Below, piece by piece: positions 44,476-53,205 of a stretch of DNA of 64,000 nucleotides; the stretch's first letter is position 1; every line of letters starts with the position of its first letter. Location: NCBI RefSeq assembly GCF_005503365.1, contig NZ_SCML01000009.1, forward strand, positions 62,001 to 126,000, read 5' to 3'. The notes under the pieces were generated by a model. It did no database searches. It saw nothing but the letters and a program-made list of their open reading frames with translations, and was not told the origin of the DNA. Source of the stretch: Hydrogenophaga sp. 2FB (lineage in GTDB: Bacteria; Pseudomonadota; Gammaproteobacteria; Burkholderiales; Burkholderiaceae_C). Position numbers and translations under genes: made by a program.

Positions 44476-45591
44476 TCAACGCCCGGAGGACGTGCGCACC
44501 AGGTAGCGCTTGCGCCAGAACAGCACGCCCAGCACCACCGCGGTCAGCGCCATGGAACCGATGGCCCACCAGAAGCCGGTCTGCTGGTGCAACAACGGAA
44601 TGAACTGGAAGTTCATGCCAAAGATGCCGGCGATCAGGTTCAGCGGCAGGAAGATGGCGGTGAGCGCGGTGAGCGTGCGCATGATGTCGTTGGTGCGGTT
44701 GCTCTGCGCCGAAAAATGCATCTGAACGGCCGTCTCGGCGTTCTGCTCCAGGCGGCGCACGTGGTGCACCACGCGTTCGATGTGTTCCAGCACGTCGCGC
44801 GAGCGCACCTTGAGCAACTCCAGTCCGCGTTGCCCGCCGTTGGTCTCGTTGGGTTCCCAGGTCGACAGCGATTCGATCCAGTCCTGGATCGCTGAACGCT
44901 GGTCTTCGCAGATCTCGTCGAGCTGGTGCAGGGAAATCCGCGCATCCAGCAGCGAGCTCCAGTTGCTGAAGCGACCCTTGGGTTGCAGCAACTCGGTCTG
45001 CCAGTGGTCGAGCTGGCGCGTGAGCTCGCGGCGCAACTCCAGGTAGCCGTCGACCATCTGGTTGACGATGCGCAGCATCAGATCGGCAGGGCTCGGTGGC
45101 AAGTGCACGCCGGTCACGCGCGTGGCCACCGCCGTCGATGAGAGCAGGCGCGTGGCGTATTGCTCCAACACCTGGCAGCCGGCGGGATGCACCGTGAGCA
45201 GCACCCTGTCAAACACCGCAAAGCCCACCGGGCTGGTGTCGATGCGCCGCAACACCGGTGGGCCGCCGCGCTTGAGCGACTGCGTGAGCACTGCGCCGGG
45301 CTGCGCCAGATCGGTCTCGCTTTGGCCGGCCGCCAACCGCCGGAACACCAGAATGTCGTACTTCGACGTGTAGTCGTAGTGCGACGGCAACTGGTTGTTG
45401 AGCAGGTCCGAGATGTGCAGGTCGACCAGCGTGGTGCCCGCAAGCGACTGCAGCGTGGCCTGGATGCGCGCCTGTTCCAGCTCGAACTCGCGCCGCCCGC
45501 AGGCGATCCAGAGGTAGCCTTGGGCGTCCAGCGACGTCGGCAGGCTGTCGATTTCGCTGGCGCCGGAGGGCAGAACGCGAAAGATGCGCAT
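44476..45591 (-). CDS. CorA-family metal ion transporter (ZntB-like)
   Basis: The 371-residue protein has a soluble N-terminal domain of about 280 residues and two C-terminal membrane helices. The CorA signature GMN lies in LIAGIFGMNFQFIPLL at the end of helix one. The MRTLTALTAIFLPL segment matches. Transport of Mg2+, Co2+ or Zn2+ is possible; ZntB-like subfamily is inferred from the long N-terminus. It convergently abuts the GST (4 bases). Confidence 0.88.
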   Translation of the reverse strand: MRIFRVLPSGASEIDSLPTSLDAQGYLWIACGRREFELEQARIQATLQSLAGTTLVDLHISDLLNNQLPSHYDYTSKYDILVFRRLAAGQSETDLAQPGAVLTQSLKRGGPPVLRRIDTSPVGFAVFDRVLLTVHPAGCQVLEQYATRLLSSTAVATRVTGVHLPPSPADLMLRIVNQMVDGYLELRRELTRQLDHWQTELLQPKGRFSNWSSLLDARISLHQLDEICEDQRSAIQDWIESLSTWEPNETNGGQRGLELLKVRSRDVLEHIERVVHHVRRLEQNAETAVQMHFSAQSNRTNDIMRTLTALTAIFLPLNLIAGIFGMNFQFIPLLHQQTGFWWAIGSMALTAVVLGVLFWRKRYLVRTSSGR

Positions 45592-45599
45592 GTTGGGCT

Positions 45600-46697
<1,098 letters not shown>

Positions 46698-46850
46698 TCA
46701 ACAAAGGTTGCGAAGAAGTACACAGTAATAAGAAAATACTGGGTGTTAGTTCTTTCTACTCCACCGGCAATGGCGGTATTCTTGTGCGACACATTCTGTT
46801 ACCTGTCGGCGCATTGAGGCCTGCAACGCCGCAACCTCCTCTGTACGAAC

Positions 46851-47975
46851 ATGTTGACTACCAAAAAGCCCAGCGTGAGCACTGTCGCGCACACCAAGCC
46901 CAACACCAAAGAAGCCGAGTCATGGTCGCTGGACGATCATTGGCCGACGCTGCTGTCCGGGCTCGCCGATCAAGTGACCGAAGGCGCCAACGCGCTGCAG
47001 AACACCATCGATTTGTTGCTAAGCAAAGGAAGCATCAGCAAGCAAGAGCACCTCATGCTCAGCATCCCTACGGACCGCATCAAGCTTTCGGGGATCGGCG
47101 CCCAGCAGATCCACCGCTTTTATGGCGGGCGCATTCGGCAGTCGCACGAGCGCATCTGCATGGCCAAACTGGTCGAAGGCGTGTTGCAGGAGCGCAAGAA
47201 GGACCTGGCCATCCTCGGCATTGAGCTGCGGCGCAAACTCAAATCGATCGAAGTCCTGATAGATCCGACCGTGGCCCACACGTTCGTCAGCGCGGTGGTC
47301 GAATGGGGAATACCTTTTGGCAACCACATCGATGTGCGTCTGGACCTCAACACATGGCCAGAGTACGCACGTCTCCAACTGCGCGTCTCCAATGACGGCA
47401 CACCGCCTTCCAGCAGCGCCTCCATGGACAGCCTGAGCTGGATGTTGGTGCGCCAGATTGCCCTGGCCGCCGGCGGCATTGAAATCGACCGTCAGATGAC
47501 CGAAGACGGAGTGCATTTCACGGCGATGTTCACGCGTACTGTGCAAGCGGTGGACGGCATTTCGGCCGTGGACTTCTCGGACAACCAATCGTCCATGTTC
47601 AAGACCCTCGCTAGTGTGTATGTGCTCACAATCTCCCCTGCGCTGCAGATCCGGGCCGATGTGCGCGACGCGCTGCGCGAGATCGGCATCTTGTCGGACA
47701 GCGTGGTCGACTTTGATCAGGCGCGCCAAGCGATTGCGTCGCGCATGCCCAACCTCATCGTCGTCGACGCCGACGTCAAGGATTACGGATTCGACCAGTT
47801 CCGTCGCGAGTTGCTGCGCGACGTGTTCGAGTTTCCCTTTGTCGAAATTTCACCGGACGACAGTTCCTTTGACATGTCGGGGTTTGGCGAGTTCTCCATG
47901 GCCAAGGTGGGGCGAGGCAATATCCGCGAAGCTTTGGGCACAGCCATCATGTTTGAACTTGCCAAGATGACGTAA
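46851..47975 (+). CDS. Degenerate histidine-kinase-like protein with a C-terminal receiver-like domain
   Basis: The 374-residue protein has an N-terminal DHp-like helical region (residues 28-150) with no evident phospho-accepting His in the usual HELRTPL context. A HATPase-like segment follows: RLQLRVSNDGTPP recalls the G1 box, and LVRQIALAAGGIEID the G2 side, but the N-box is replaced by VSAVVEWGIPFG. From about 250 it has a receiver-like fold with Asp306 in LIVVDADV and Lys352 in FSMAKVGRG. It could be a signalling adaptor or pseudokinase. I do not recognise a named family. Preceded by an AT-rich 249-base gap, unlike its neighbours. Confidence 0.7.
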   Translation: MLTTKKPSVSTVAHTKPNTKEAESWSLDDHWPTLLSGLADQVTEGANALQNTIDLLLSKGSISKQEHLMLSIPTDRIKLSGIGAQQIHRFYGGRIRQSHERICMAKLVEGVLQERKKDLAILGIELRRKLKSIEVLIDPTVAHTFVSAVVEWGIPFGNHIDVRLDLNTWPEYARLQLRVSNDGTPPSSSASMDSLSWMLVRQIALAAGGIEIDRQMTEDGVHFTAMFTRTVQAVDGISAVDFSDNQSSMFKTLASVYVLTISPALQIRADVRDALREIGILSDSVVDFDQARQAIASRMPNLIVVDADVKDYGFDQFRRELLRDVFEFPFVEISPDDSSFDMSGFGEFSMAKVGRGNIREALGTAIMFELAKMT

Positions 47976-48018
47976 TCGTTCGAGTTACATCAAATGTCAC
48001 AAAAAATCAATGTCAGGA

Positions 48019-48049
48019 TTGACAGGGTCACTTGGTTTTTCCATATAAC
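48019..48049 (+). promoter_or_regulatory. Candidate sigma-70 promoter upstream of a small transcript
   Basis: TTGACA at 48019-48024 is a perfect -35. The -10 may be CATATA (48042-48047, 17-base spacer) or TATAAC (48044-48049, 19-base spacer). It sits after the kinase-like gene stop and before the terminator at 48145-48174, so the only thing it would express is the roughly 120-base intergenic transcript. A second possibility is TTGGTT (48032) with TAACAT (48055). Confidence 0.5.
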
Positions 48050-48055
48050 TGGTGT

Positions 48056-48174
48056 AACATTTCTTCCGAGTCTTCCGAAAGGTCGACTCCCCGCTTTTCC
48101 TCCCTGAGCGGGTGCCTTAGTGTGTGACAGCAAAAAGGCTTCCGAACCCGGCCCGAAAGGCCGGGTTTTTTTTT
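48056..48174 (+). ncRNA. Candidate small RNA with anti-Shine-Dalgarno loop
   Basis: A promoter-like element and a strong intrinsic terminator enclose about 120 bases with no ORF. It would fold into GAGTC/GACTC (48068-48072 with 48085-48089), then the hairpin CCCGCT/AGCGGG (48090-48112) whose 11-base loop (48096-48106) includes TCCTCCC, complementary to a ribosome-binding AGGAGG-type sequence. The terminator hairpin follows. CCUCC-containing loops mark several trans-acting sRNAs. Transcription has not been shown. Confidence 0.5.
48145..48174 (+). terminator. Rho-independent terminator
   Basis: The stem AACCCGGCC (48145-48153) pairs perfectly with GGCCGGGTT (48159-48167), loop CGAAA, and is followed by nine T residues (48166-48174). 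It is the strongest intrinsic terminator of the central region. It may end the kinase-like gene transcript and the candidate sRNA. Confidence 0.9.
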
Positions 48175-48236
48175 GTGCCATCAGCACTGCGTGGGGCGTT
48201 GACCCTCATCTTGACCCCCCGGGCTACACTGCCGCC

Positions 48237-48665
48237 ATGCTCTGGGTCAAGTCCTTCCACATCATTTTCGTGGCCAGCTGGTTTGCCGGTTTGTTTTACC
48301 TGCCGCGCATCTTCGTAAACCTGGCCATGGTGCCGCCTGAAAGCGTGGCCGAGCGTGAGCGCCTGCTTCTCATGGCGCGCAAACTGCTGCGCTTCACGAC
48401 CTTGCTGGCGGTGCCGGCGTTGGGTTTGGGGCTCTGGCTTTGGCTTGGCTACGGCATCGGTCGCGGCTCCGGGCAGGGCTGGATGCACGCCAAACTGGCT
48501 GCGGTGGCCCTGGTGCTGGGCTACCACCACGCTTGCGCCGCGACTTTGCGTCATTTTGCGCAAGGCCGCAACCGGCGCAGCCACACCTGGTACCGCTGGT
48601 TCAACGAATTGCCCGTGATCCTGCTGGTGGCCATTGTGGTGCTGGTGGTGGTCAAGCCCTTCTGA
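48237..48665 (+). CDS. hemJ: Protoporphyrinogen IX oxidase HemJ (UPF0093 family)
   Basis: The 142-residue membrane protein has four helices and the HemJ landmarks: MLWVKSFHIIFVASWFAGLFYLPRIFV with the conserved His8 in helix 1, and WMHAKLAAVALVLGYHH with Lys86, both conserved in the family. HemJ replaces HemG/HemY, using heme to oxidise protoporphyrinogen. Proximity of hemB supports this. The start at ATG 48237 gives the standard N-terminus. Confidence 0.88.
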   Translation: MLWVKSFHIIFVASWFAGLFYLPRIFVNLAMVPPESVAERERLLLMARKLLRFTTLLAVPALGLGLWLWLGYGIGRGSGQGWMHAKLAAVALVLGYHHACAATLRHFAQGRNRRSHTWYRWFNELPVILLVAIVVLVVVKPF

Positions 48666-48669
48666 TGCC

Positions 48670-49782
48670 TTGAAAACCCGTTCGTCCGCCTGGCCACTGG
48701 CACTGTTGTTTGCCGGGTTGGTGGTTTACGCCAGCCTGTACCCCTTCAGCGGGTGGCGGGTGCAGGGCGTTTCGCCGCTGGCTTTTTTGCAGGCGCCACT
48801 GCCGCAGTACTGGACGGGCTTTGATGTGGCGTCCAATCTGCTCGGTTATGCCCCACTGGGTTTCCTGCTGAGTCTGGCGATGCTGCGCTCAGACCTGGGG
48901 CGATGGTCGTGGTGGCTGGCGTTTGCCTTGCCCACGCTGTTGTCCTTGGCGGTGGAAACCCTGCAGAACTACTTGCCGATGCGCGTGCCATCCAACGTCG
49001 ACTTTGCGCTCAACGGCGCTGGTGCGGCGGCGGGGGTGGTCTGCGCCTGGGTGATGGAGCGCATTGGCATCTTGCGGCGCTGGAGCCAGTTCCGCGCCAA
49101 CTGGTTTGAGCCGACCGCCCATGGAAGCCTCGTGCTGTTGGCCTTGTGGCCGTTCGCTCTGCTGTATCCGGTCTCGGTGCCGTTCGGATTGGGGCAGGTG
49201 CTGGATCGGCTGGAGTCGGGCCTGGTCGCCTTGTTGGAAGACACGCCGTTCCTCACCTGGTTGCCTTTGCGGTTGGAAACGCCCGATCCACTGAGTCCGC
49301 TGGCCGAGGCCTTTTGCGTGGCGCTGTGCCTGTTGTCCCCGCTGCTCATGGGTTATGCCGAGATGCGTTCGGTCGTTCGCCGCAGCGCTTTCATGCTCGC
49401 ATTGTTTCTCTGTGCATTTGTGGCCGCCGGCCTGTCGGCCGCGCTCACCTACGGCCCGACCCATGCCTGGGCCTGGATCACGCCACAGGCTGCTCTGGGG
49501 ATGGGCGTCGCGTTGTTGGCCGGCCTGGGCATGCTGGGCCTGCCGCGTCGACTGTGCACGGTGGTGATGCTGTTGGCTTTGGCGGTGTCGCTCACGCTGT
49601 TGAATCAGGCGCCCGACAGCCCGTATTTCGTGCAATCGCTGGAAGTGTGGGAGCAGGGGCGGTTCATTCGTTTTCACGGCTTGTCCCAGTGGCTCGGATG
49701 GCTGTGGCCATTCGCTGCGCTGGTCTTCGGTTTGCGCGCGGTGGCTCGCTCGTCGAGCCCCGCCACTAAAATTCCGCCATGA
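48670..49782 (+). CDS. VanZ-like family membrane protein
   Basis: The 370-residue protein has about 10 membrane helices. The first part has the VanZ motif: VASNLLGYAPLGFLLSLAM, VETLQNYLPMRVPSNVDFALNGAGAAAGV. Family members affect cell-envelope antibiotics in some bacteria; activity here is unknown. There is no ATG near the start, and TTG 48670, 4 bases after the hemJ stop, begins the hydrophobic segment. It overlaps the ferredoxin gene as ATGA (49779-49782). Confidence 0.8.
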   Translation: MKTRSSAWPLALLFAGLVVYASLYPFSGWRVQGVSPLAFLQAPLPQYWTGFDVASNLLGYAPLGFLLSLAMLRSDLGRWSWWLAFALPTLLSLAVETLQNYLPMRVPSNVDFALNGAGAAAGVVCAWVMERIGILRRWSQFRANWFEPTAHGSLVLLALWPFALLYPVSVPFGLGQVLDRLESGLVALLEDTPFLTWLPLRLETPDPLSPLAEAFCVALCLLSPLLMGYAEMRSVVRRSAFMLALFLCAFVAAGLSAALTYGPTHAWAWITPQAALGMGVALLAGLGMLGLPRRLCTVVMLLALAVSLTLLNQAPDSPYFVQSLEVWEQGRFIRFHGLSQWLGWLWPFAALVFGLRAVARSSSPATKIPP

Positions 49783-50117
49783 GTGAAAACAAGTCCTACT
49801 ACGAGCGGCACATCTTCTTTTGCTTGAATCAGCGGGACGGAGGCGAGGCGTCCTGCGCCCAGCATCGGGCGCAGGACGCGTTTGACCGCTGCAAGTCGCA
49901 GGCCAAAGCGCTGGGCTTGACGGGGGTGGGCAAGGTGCGGGTGAACAAGGCCGGGTGCCTGGACCGCTGCGCGGGCGGCCCGATCGCCGTGGTCTACCCG
50001 GAAGCTGTCTGGTACAGCTATGTGGACGAGCAGGACATCGATGAAATCGTGCAATCACATTTGCGCGACGGTGTCGTCGTGCAGCGACTTTTGACGCCGG
50101 CGGACGTGGGGCGCTGA
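49779..50117 (+). CDS. Thioredoxin-like [2Fe-2S] ferredoxin domain protein
   Basis: The 112-residue protein has Cys15, Cys26, Cys38, Cys60 and Cys64. The HIFFCLNQRDGG and NKAGCLDRCAGGPIAVVYPE segments are the family signature of thioredoxin-fold ferredoxins, in which four cysteines bind a [2Fe-2S] cluster. Its electron-transfer partner is unknown. Overlaps the VanZ gene by 4 bases. Confidence 0.9.
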   Translation: MSENKSYYERHIFFCLNQRDGGEASCAQHRAQDAFDRCKSQAKALGLTGVGKVRVNKAGCLDRCAGGPIAVVYPEAVWYSYVDEQDIDEIVQSHLRDGVVVQRLLTPADVGR

Positions 50118-50126
50118 GCGGCGCCC

Positions 50127-50750
50127 ATGAACGCGCAGACCGAATTTCTCAGCGTGGCGGGCCCTGTGGGCTCACTGGAAGTCGCGATCGACCGCCCTTC
50201 TGGCGAGGTCCACGGCACGGCAGTGATCGCCCACCCCCATCCCTTGCACGGTGGCACGTTCACCAACAAAGTGGTCCAGACGCTGGCGCGAGCCTGCGTG
50301 CAGAGCGGTTGGGTTGCTGTGCGTTTCAATTTCCGTGGTGTGGGTCAGAGCGAGGGTGTGTATGACGAAGGTCGGGGCGAGCTGGATGACCTGCTTGCGG
50401 TGACGGCCGCCCAGGCGCCCTCGGGCCCGCTGTGCCTCTGCGGTTTTTCGTTTGGCGCATTTGTCACCAGCCACGCTGTTGCCCGGCTGCATGCGGCGCG
50501 CAGCATCGATCGCGTCGTGCTGGTGGGCACCGCAGCCAGCCGGTTTGATGTGGCACCCATCCCCGCGGAACTCCATGGCCGTAGCTTGGTCATTCACGGC
50601 GAGCAGGATGACACGGTCCCTCTATCGGCGGTCATGGACTGGGCGCGCCCCCAGTCGCTGCCCGTGTTGGTGGTGCCTGGCGGGGGGCATTTTTTCCATG
50701 GACAGCTACCGTTGTTGCGGGATCTGGCATTGCGTCACCTGCAAGCCTGA
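50127..50750 (+). CDS. Alpha/beta hydrolase (possible serine esterase)
   Basis: The 207-residue alpha/beta hydrolase has the nucleophile Ser108 in CGFSFGAFVT, an acid in VIHGEQDDTVP and His in PGGGHFFHG. VAVRFNFRGVGQSEGVYDEGRGE is typical of YcjY/DUF1100-like small hydrolases. Substrate unknown. It starts 9 bases after the ferredoxin gene and precedes the carboxypeptidase gene by 26 bases, suggesting one transcript. Confidence 0.88.
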   Translation: MNAQTEFLSVAGPVGSLEVAIDRPSGEVHGTAVIAHPHPLHGGTFTNKVVQTLARACVQSGWVAVRFNFRGVGQSEGVYDEGRGELDDLLAVTAAQAPSGPLCLCGFSFGAFVTSHAVARLHAARSIDRVVLVGTAASRFDVAPIPAELHGRSLVIHGEQDDTVPLSAVMDWARPQSLPVLVVPGGGHFFHGQLPLLRDLALRHLQA

Positions 50751-50776
50751 CTGCGCGCAAGCGCTCCGTTTTTTAA

Positions 50777-51976
50777 TTGAAGGACTTGATTCTGTTGCGT
50801 CGATTTTTCTCTCGGATGGTGTTGTCATGGGGCGTTGCCCTGGGTGTGGCGTTGCCCGCTCTGGCTCAGATGCCGGTGGCCCCAGAAGTGGCTGCGCGAG
50901 CCTATCTCCTGCTTGATGTCACGTCGGGTCAGGTCCTCGCGTCCAAGAACCCGGACCAGGCCGTCGAGCCCGCTTCGTTGACCAAGCTCATGTCCGCCTA
51001 CCTGGTCTTCGATGCGCTCAAGTCCGGCAAGATAAGTCTCACGCAGACCTTCGGTGTCAGCGAGCGCGCCTGGAAAATGCCCGGATCTCGCATGTTCATC
51101 GACCCCAAGATGCAGGTGCCGGTTGAAGACCTGATCAAGGGAATGATCGTGCAGTCGGGCAACGACGCGACAGTGGCCTTGGCCGAAGGCGTCGCAGGCT
51201 CGGTCGAGCGGTTCGTGCAACTCATGAACGAACAGGCCAAAGCCCTGGGCATGGCAGCCACGAGCTATCGCAACGTCGAGGGCTTGACTGAAGCTGGACA
51301 CACAACCACGGCGCGCGACCTGGCCACGCTGGCCACGCGACTGATGGTGGACTTCCCTCAGTACGTGCCGTACTACTCCATCCAGCGTTACCGCTACCCT
51401 GGCACGCCAGCGGCCAACGACACCAATCGCAACCTGTTGCTGTTCCGTGACCCCAGCGTGGACGGCTTGAAAACCGGTCACACCAGCGCCGCGGGCTACT
51501 GCCTGGTCGCCACGGCGCGCCGCCAGGTACCCGGATTGGGCGAGGGCGCACAAGGCCAGCGGCGCCTGGTCAGCGTGCTGCTGGGTGCATCCAGCGAAAA
51601 CGCAAGGGCGGCCGAAAGTCAAAAGCTCCTCAACTGGGGTTACACGGCGTTCGATGCGGTAAGGCTCATCCCCGTGGGGCAGCCGGTGGCCACCCCCCGA
51701 ATCTGGAAGGGCAAGGCCGAGCAGGTGCGCCTGGGCCGCGCCGAGGGCGTTGTGGTGTCGGTCCCGGCGGGTGAGGGTGCCAAACTCAAGTCCGAGGTGA
51801 CCCGTCCTGAGCCACTGGTCGCCCCGCTGTTGCGCGGCCAATCCGTGGGCACATTGCGTGTGACCCTGGCCAATGGCGCGCCAGTCGCCGAAATCCCCCT
51901 CACCGTGCTGGAAACGGTTGAGGAAAGCGGCATCTTGGGCCGTGCTTGGGACGCCATCCGCCTCTGGATTCAGTGA
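50777..51976 (+). CDS. dacA: Serine-type D-Ala-D-Ala carboxypeptidase (PBP5/6-like)
   Basis: Counting from TTG 50777, the penicillin-binding motifs are Ser67-LTK (EPASLTKLM), Ser127-GN (VQSGNDAT) and Lys232-TG (LKTGHTSAAG). A signal peptide (RRFFSRMVLSWGVALGVALPALA) precedes. The C-terminal domain of about 110 residues and terminal amphipathic helix (ILGRAWDAIRLWIQ) are PBP5-like, anchoring the enzyme to the inner membrane. It trims peptidoglycan pentapeptides. The exact start is uncertain: TTG 50777, 50786, 50795 or ATG 50816; GAAGGA at 50779-50784 favours TTG 50795. Confidence 0.93.
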   Translation: MKDLILLRRFFSRMVLSWGVALGVALPALAQMPVAPEVAARAYLLLDVTSGQVLASKNPDQAVEPASLTKLMSAYLVFDALKSGKISLTQTFGVSERAWKMPGSRMFIDPKMQVPVEDLIKGMIVQSGNDATVALAEGVAGSVERFVQLMNEQAKALGMAATSYRNVEGLTEAGHTTTARDLATLATRLMVDFPQYVPYYSIQRYRYPGTPAANDTNRNLLLFRDPSVDGLKTGHTSAAGYCLVATARRQVPGLGEGAQGQRRLVSVLLGASSENARAAESQKLLNWGYTAFDAVRLIPVGQPVATPRIWKGKAEQVRLGRAEGVVVSVPAGEGAKLKSEVTRPEPLVAPLLRGQSVGTLRVTLANGAPVAEIPLTVLETVEESGILGRAWDAIRLWIQ

Positions 51977-52014
51977 TTCCTGCCTCGCCTGCATGGCGGC
52001 GGCCGGGTTCGCGA

Positions 52015-52043
52015 TTGTCCTGAGTTCGGCCGCGTGCTACAGT
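52015..52043 (+). promoter_or_regulatory. Candidate sigma-70 promoter for the str operon
   Basis: TTGTCC (52015-52020) and TACAGT (52038-52043) are separated by exactly 17 bases. This would give a transcript starting near 52050 with a ~60-base leader containing CGGAA/TTCCG and AAACG/CGTTT hairpins before rpsL. No promoter is visible nearer the ATG. Confidence 0.65.
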
Positions 52044-52111
52044 AGAGGGCTTTTCGGAATCTTCCGAGGAGTTTTCGTTTTCGCTTTTTTCAAACGTTTA
52101 GGGACGTTTTA

Positions 52112-52489
52112 ATGCCAACCATCAATCAACTCGTGCGCCACGGCCGGGAGGTCGAAAAGACCAAGTCCAAGAGCCCGGCCATGGAAAACTCTCCGCAGCG
52201 TCGCGGTGTGTGCACCCGTGTGTACACCACGACTCCCAAGAAGCCCAACTCCGCTCTGCGTAAAGTCGCCAAGGTGCGCCTGACCAACGGTTTTGAGGTC
52301 ATTTCCTACATCGGCGGTGAAGGCCACAACCTCCAGGAACACAGCGTCGTGCTGGTCCGCGGTGGTCGTGTCAAGGACTTGCCCGGTGTGCGTTACCACA
52401 TCGTGCGCGGTTCGCTCGACTTGCAAGGCGTGAAAGACCGCAAGCAGTCGCGCTCCAAGTACGGTGCCAAGCGCCCCAAGAAGGCCTGA
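52112..52489 (+). CDS. rpsL: 30S ribosomal protein S12
   Basis: The 125-residue protein has the S12 core [22 protein letters not shown] and [18 protein letters not shown]. Lys43 and Lys88, the positions whose change causes streptomycin resistance, are both lysine, so wild type at these sites. An AGGGA ribosome site precedes ATG 52112. It is the first gene of the str block. Confidence 0.99.
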   Translation: MPTINQLVRHGREVEKTKSKSPAMENSPQRRGVCTRVYTTTPKKPNSALRKVAKVRLTNGFEVISYIGGEGHNLQEHSVVLVRGGRVKDLPGVRYHIVRGSLDLQGVKDRKQSRSKYGAKRPKKA

Positions 52490-52550
52490 TCGTTCGAAAT
52501 TTCCGGTGTTTGTGCCGCCTGGCAGGTGGTTCAAGCGCAGTGGCCCACAA

Positions 52551-52600
52551 CACGGAATTGTCCGTGCGGGTCGAGTAAGTGAGAGCTTTGCATGGCTCTC
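52551..52600 (+). promoter_or_regulatory. Two hairpins in the rpsL-rpsG gap, candidate S7 autoregulation site
   Basis: CACGGA-ATTG-TCCGTG (52551-52566) and GAGAGC-TTTGCATG-GCTCTC (52581-52600) are perfect 6-bp stems in the 156-base rpsL-rpsG gap. E. coli S7 binds a structured element in the same gap and represses rpsG and downstream genes. No conservation of the E. coli structure itself can be claimed. Confidence 0.5.
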
Positions 52601-52645
52601 GCGGCCCCTGAAAAGGTGCCAACTGAAGCAATATGAGGTGAAAAA

Positions 52646-53116
52646 ATGCCACGTCGTCGCGAAGTCCCTAAACGTGAAATCCTGCCGGATCCCAAGTTCG
52701 GCAATGTCGAGCTCTCCAAGTTCATGAACGTGATCATGGAAGGCGGCAAGAAAGCAGTCGCTGAGCGCATCATTTATGGCGCGCTCGAGCAGATCGAGAA
52801 GAAGAGCGGCAAAGATCCGGTCGAAATCTTCTCGGTCGCGATCAACAACGTCAAGCCCATGGTGGAAGTGAAGTCCCGCCGCGTGGGCGGTGCCAACTAC
52901 CAGGTGCCGGTTGAAGTCCGTCCCGTGCGTCGTCTGGCCCTGTCCATGCGCTGGATCAAGGAAGCTGCCCGCAAGCGCAGCGAGAAGTCCATGGCCTTGC
53001 GCCTGGCCAATGAGTTGATCGAGGCCACCGAAGGCCGAGGCGGCGCCATGAAGCGGCGTGATGAAGTGCACCGCATGGCCGAAGCCAACAAGGCGTTCAG
53101 CCACTTCCGCTTCTGA
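52646..53116 (+). CDS. rpsG: 30S ribosomal protein S7
   Basis: The 156-residue protein starts [31 protein letters not shown] and has the rRNA-contacting [19 protein letters not shown]. Length and motifs are those of bacterial S7. A GAGGTG ribosome site precedes ATG 52646. Confidence 0.99.
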   Translation: MPRRREVPKREILPDPKFGNVELSKFMNVIMEGGKKAVAERIIYGALEQIEKKSGKDPVEIFSVAINNVKPMVEVKSRRVGGANYQVPVEVRPVRRLALSMRWIKEAARKRSEKSMALRLANELIEATEGRGGAMKRRDEVHRMAEANKAFSHFRF

Positions 53117-53151
53117 TCCCGGCCACCGCTCGATAGAGCATCCAGAACCGA

Positions 53152-53183
53152 GAGCCCGCATTCCCTTCCAGGGTGGCGGGCTC
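53152..53183 (+). promoter_or_regulatory. Strong hairpin between rpsG and fusA
   Basis: GAGCCCGC (53152-53159) pairs perfectly with GCGGGCTC (53176-53183), loop 16 bases, followed by GATCCCTTTT. It lies in the 89-base gap. The short, interrupted T-run makes it a weak terminator, mRNA end or processing site rather than a definite stop. Confidence 0.5.
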
Positions 53184-53205
53184 GATCCCTTTTCGGAGTA
53201 TTTCC

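Noticed and set aside
48198..48227. Promoter TTGACC...TACACT for hemJ
   Set aside because: The spacing (about 20 bases) is too long for a convincing sigma-70 promoter; not reported as a feature.
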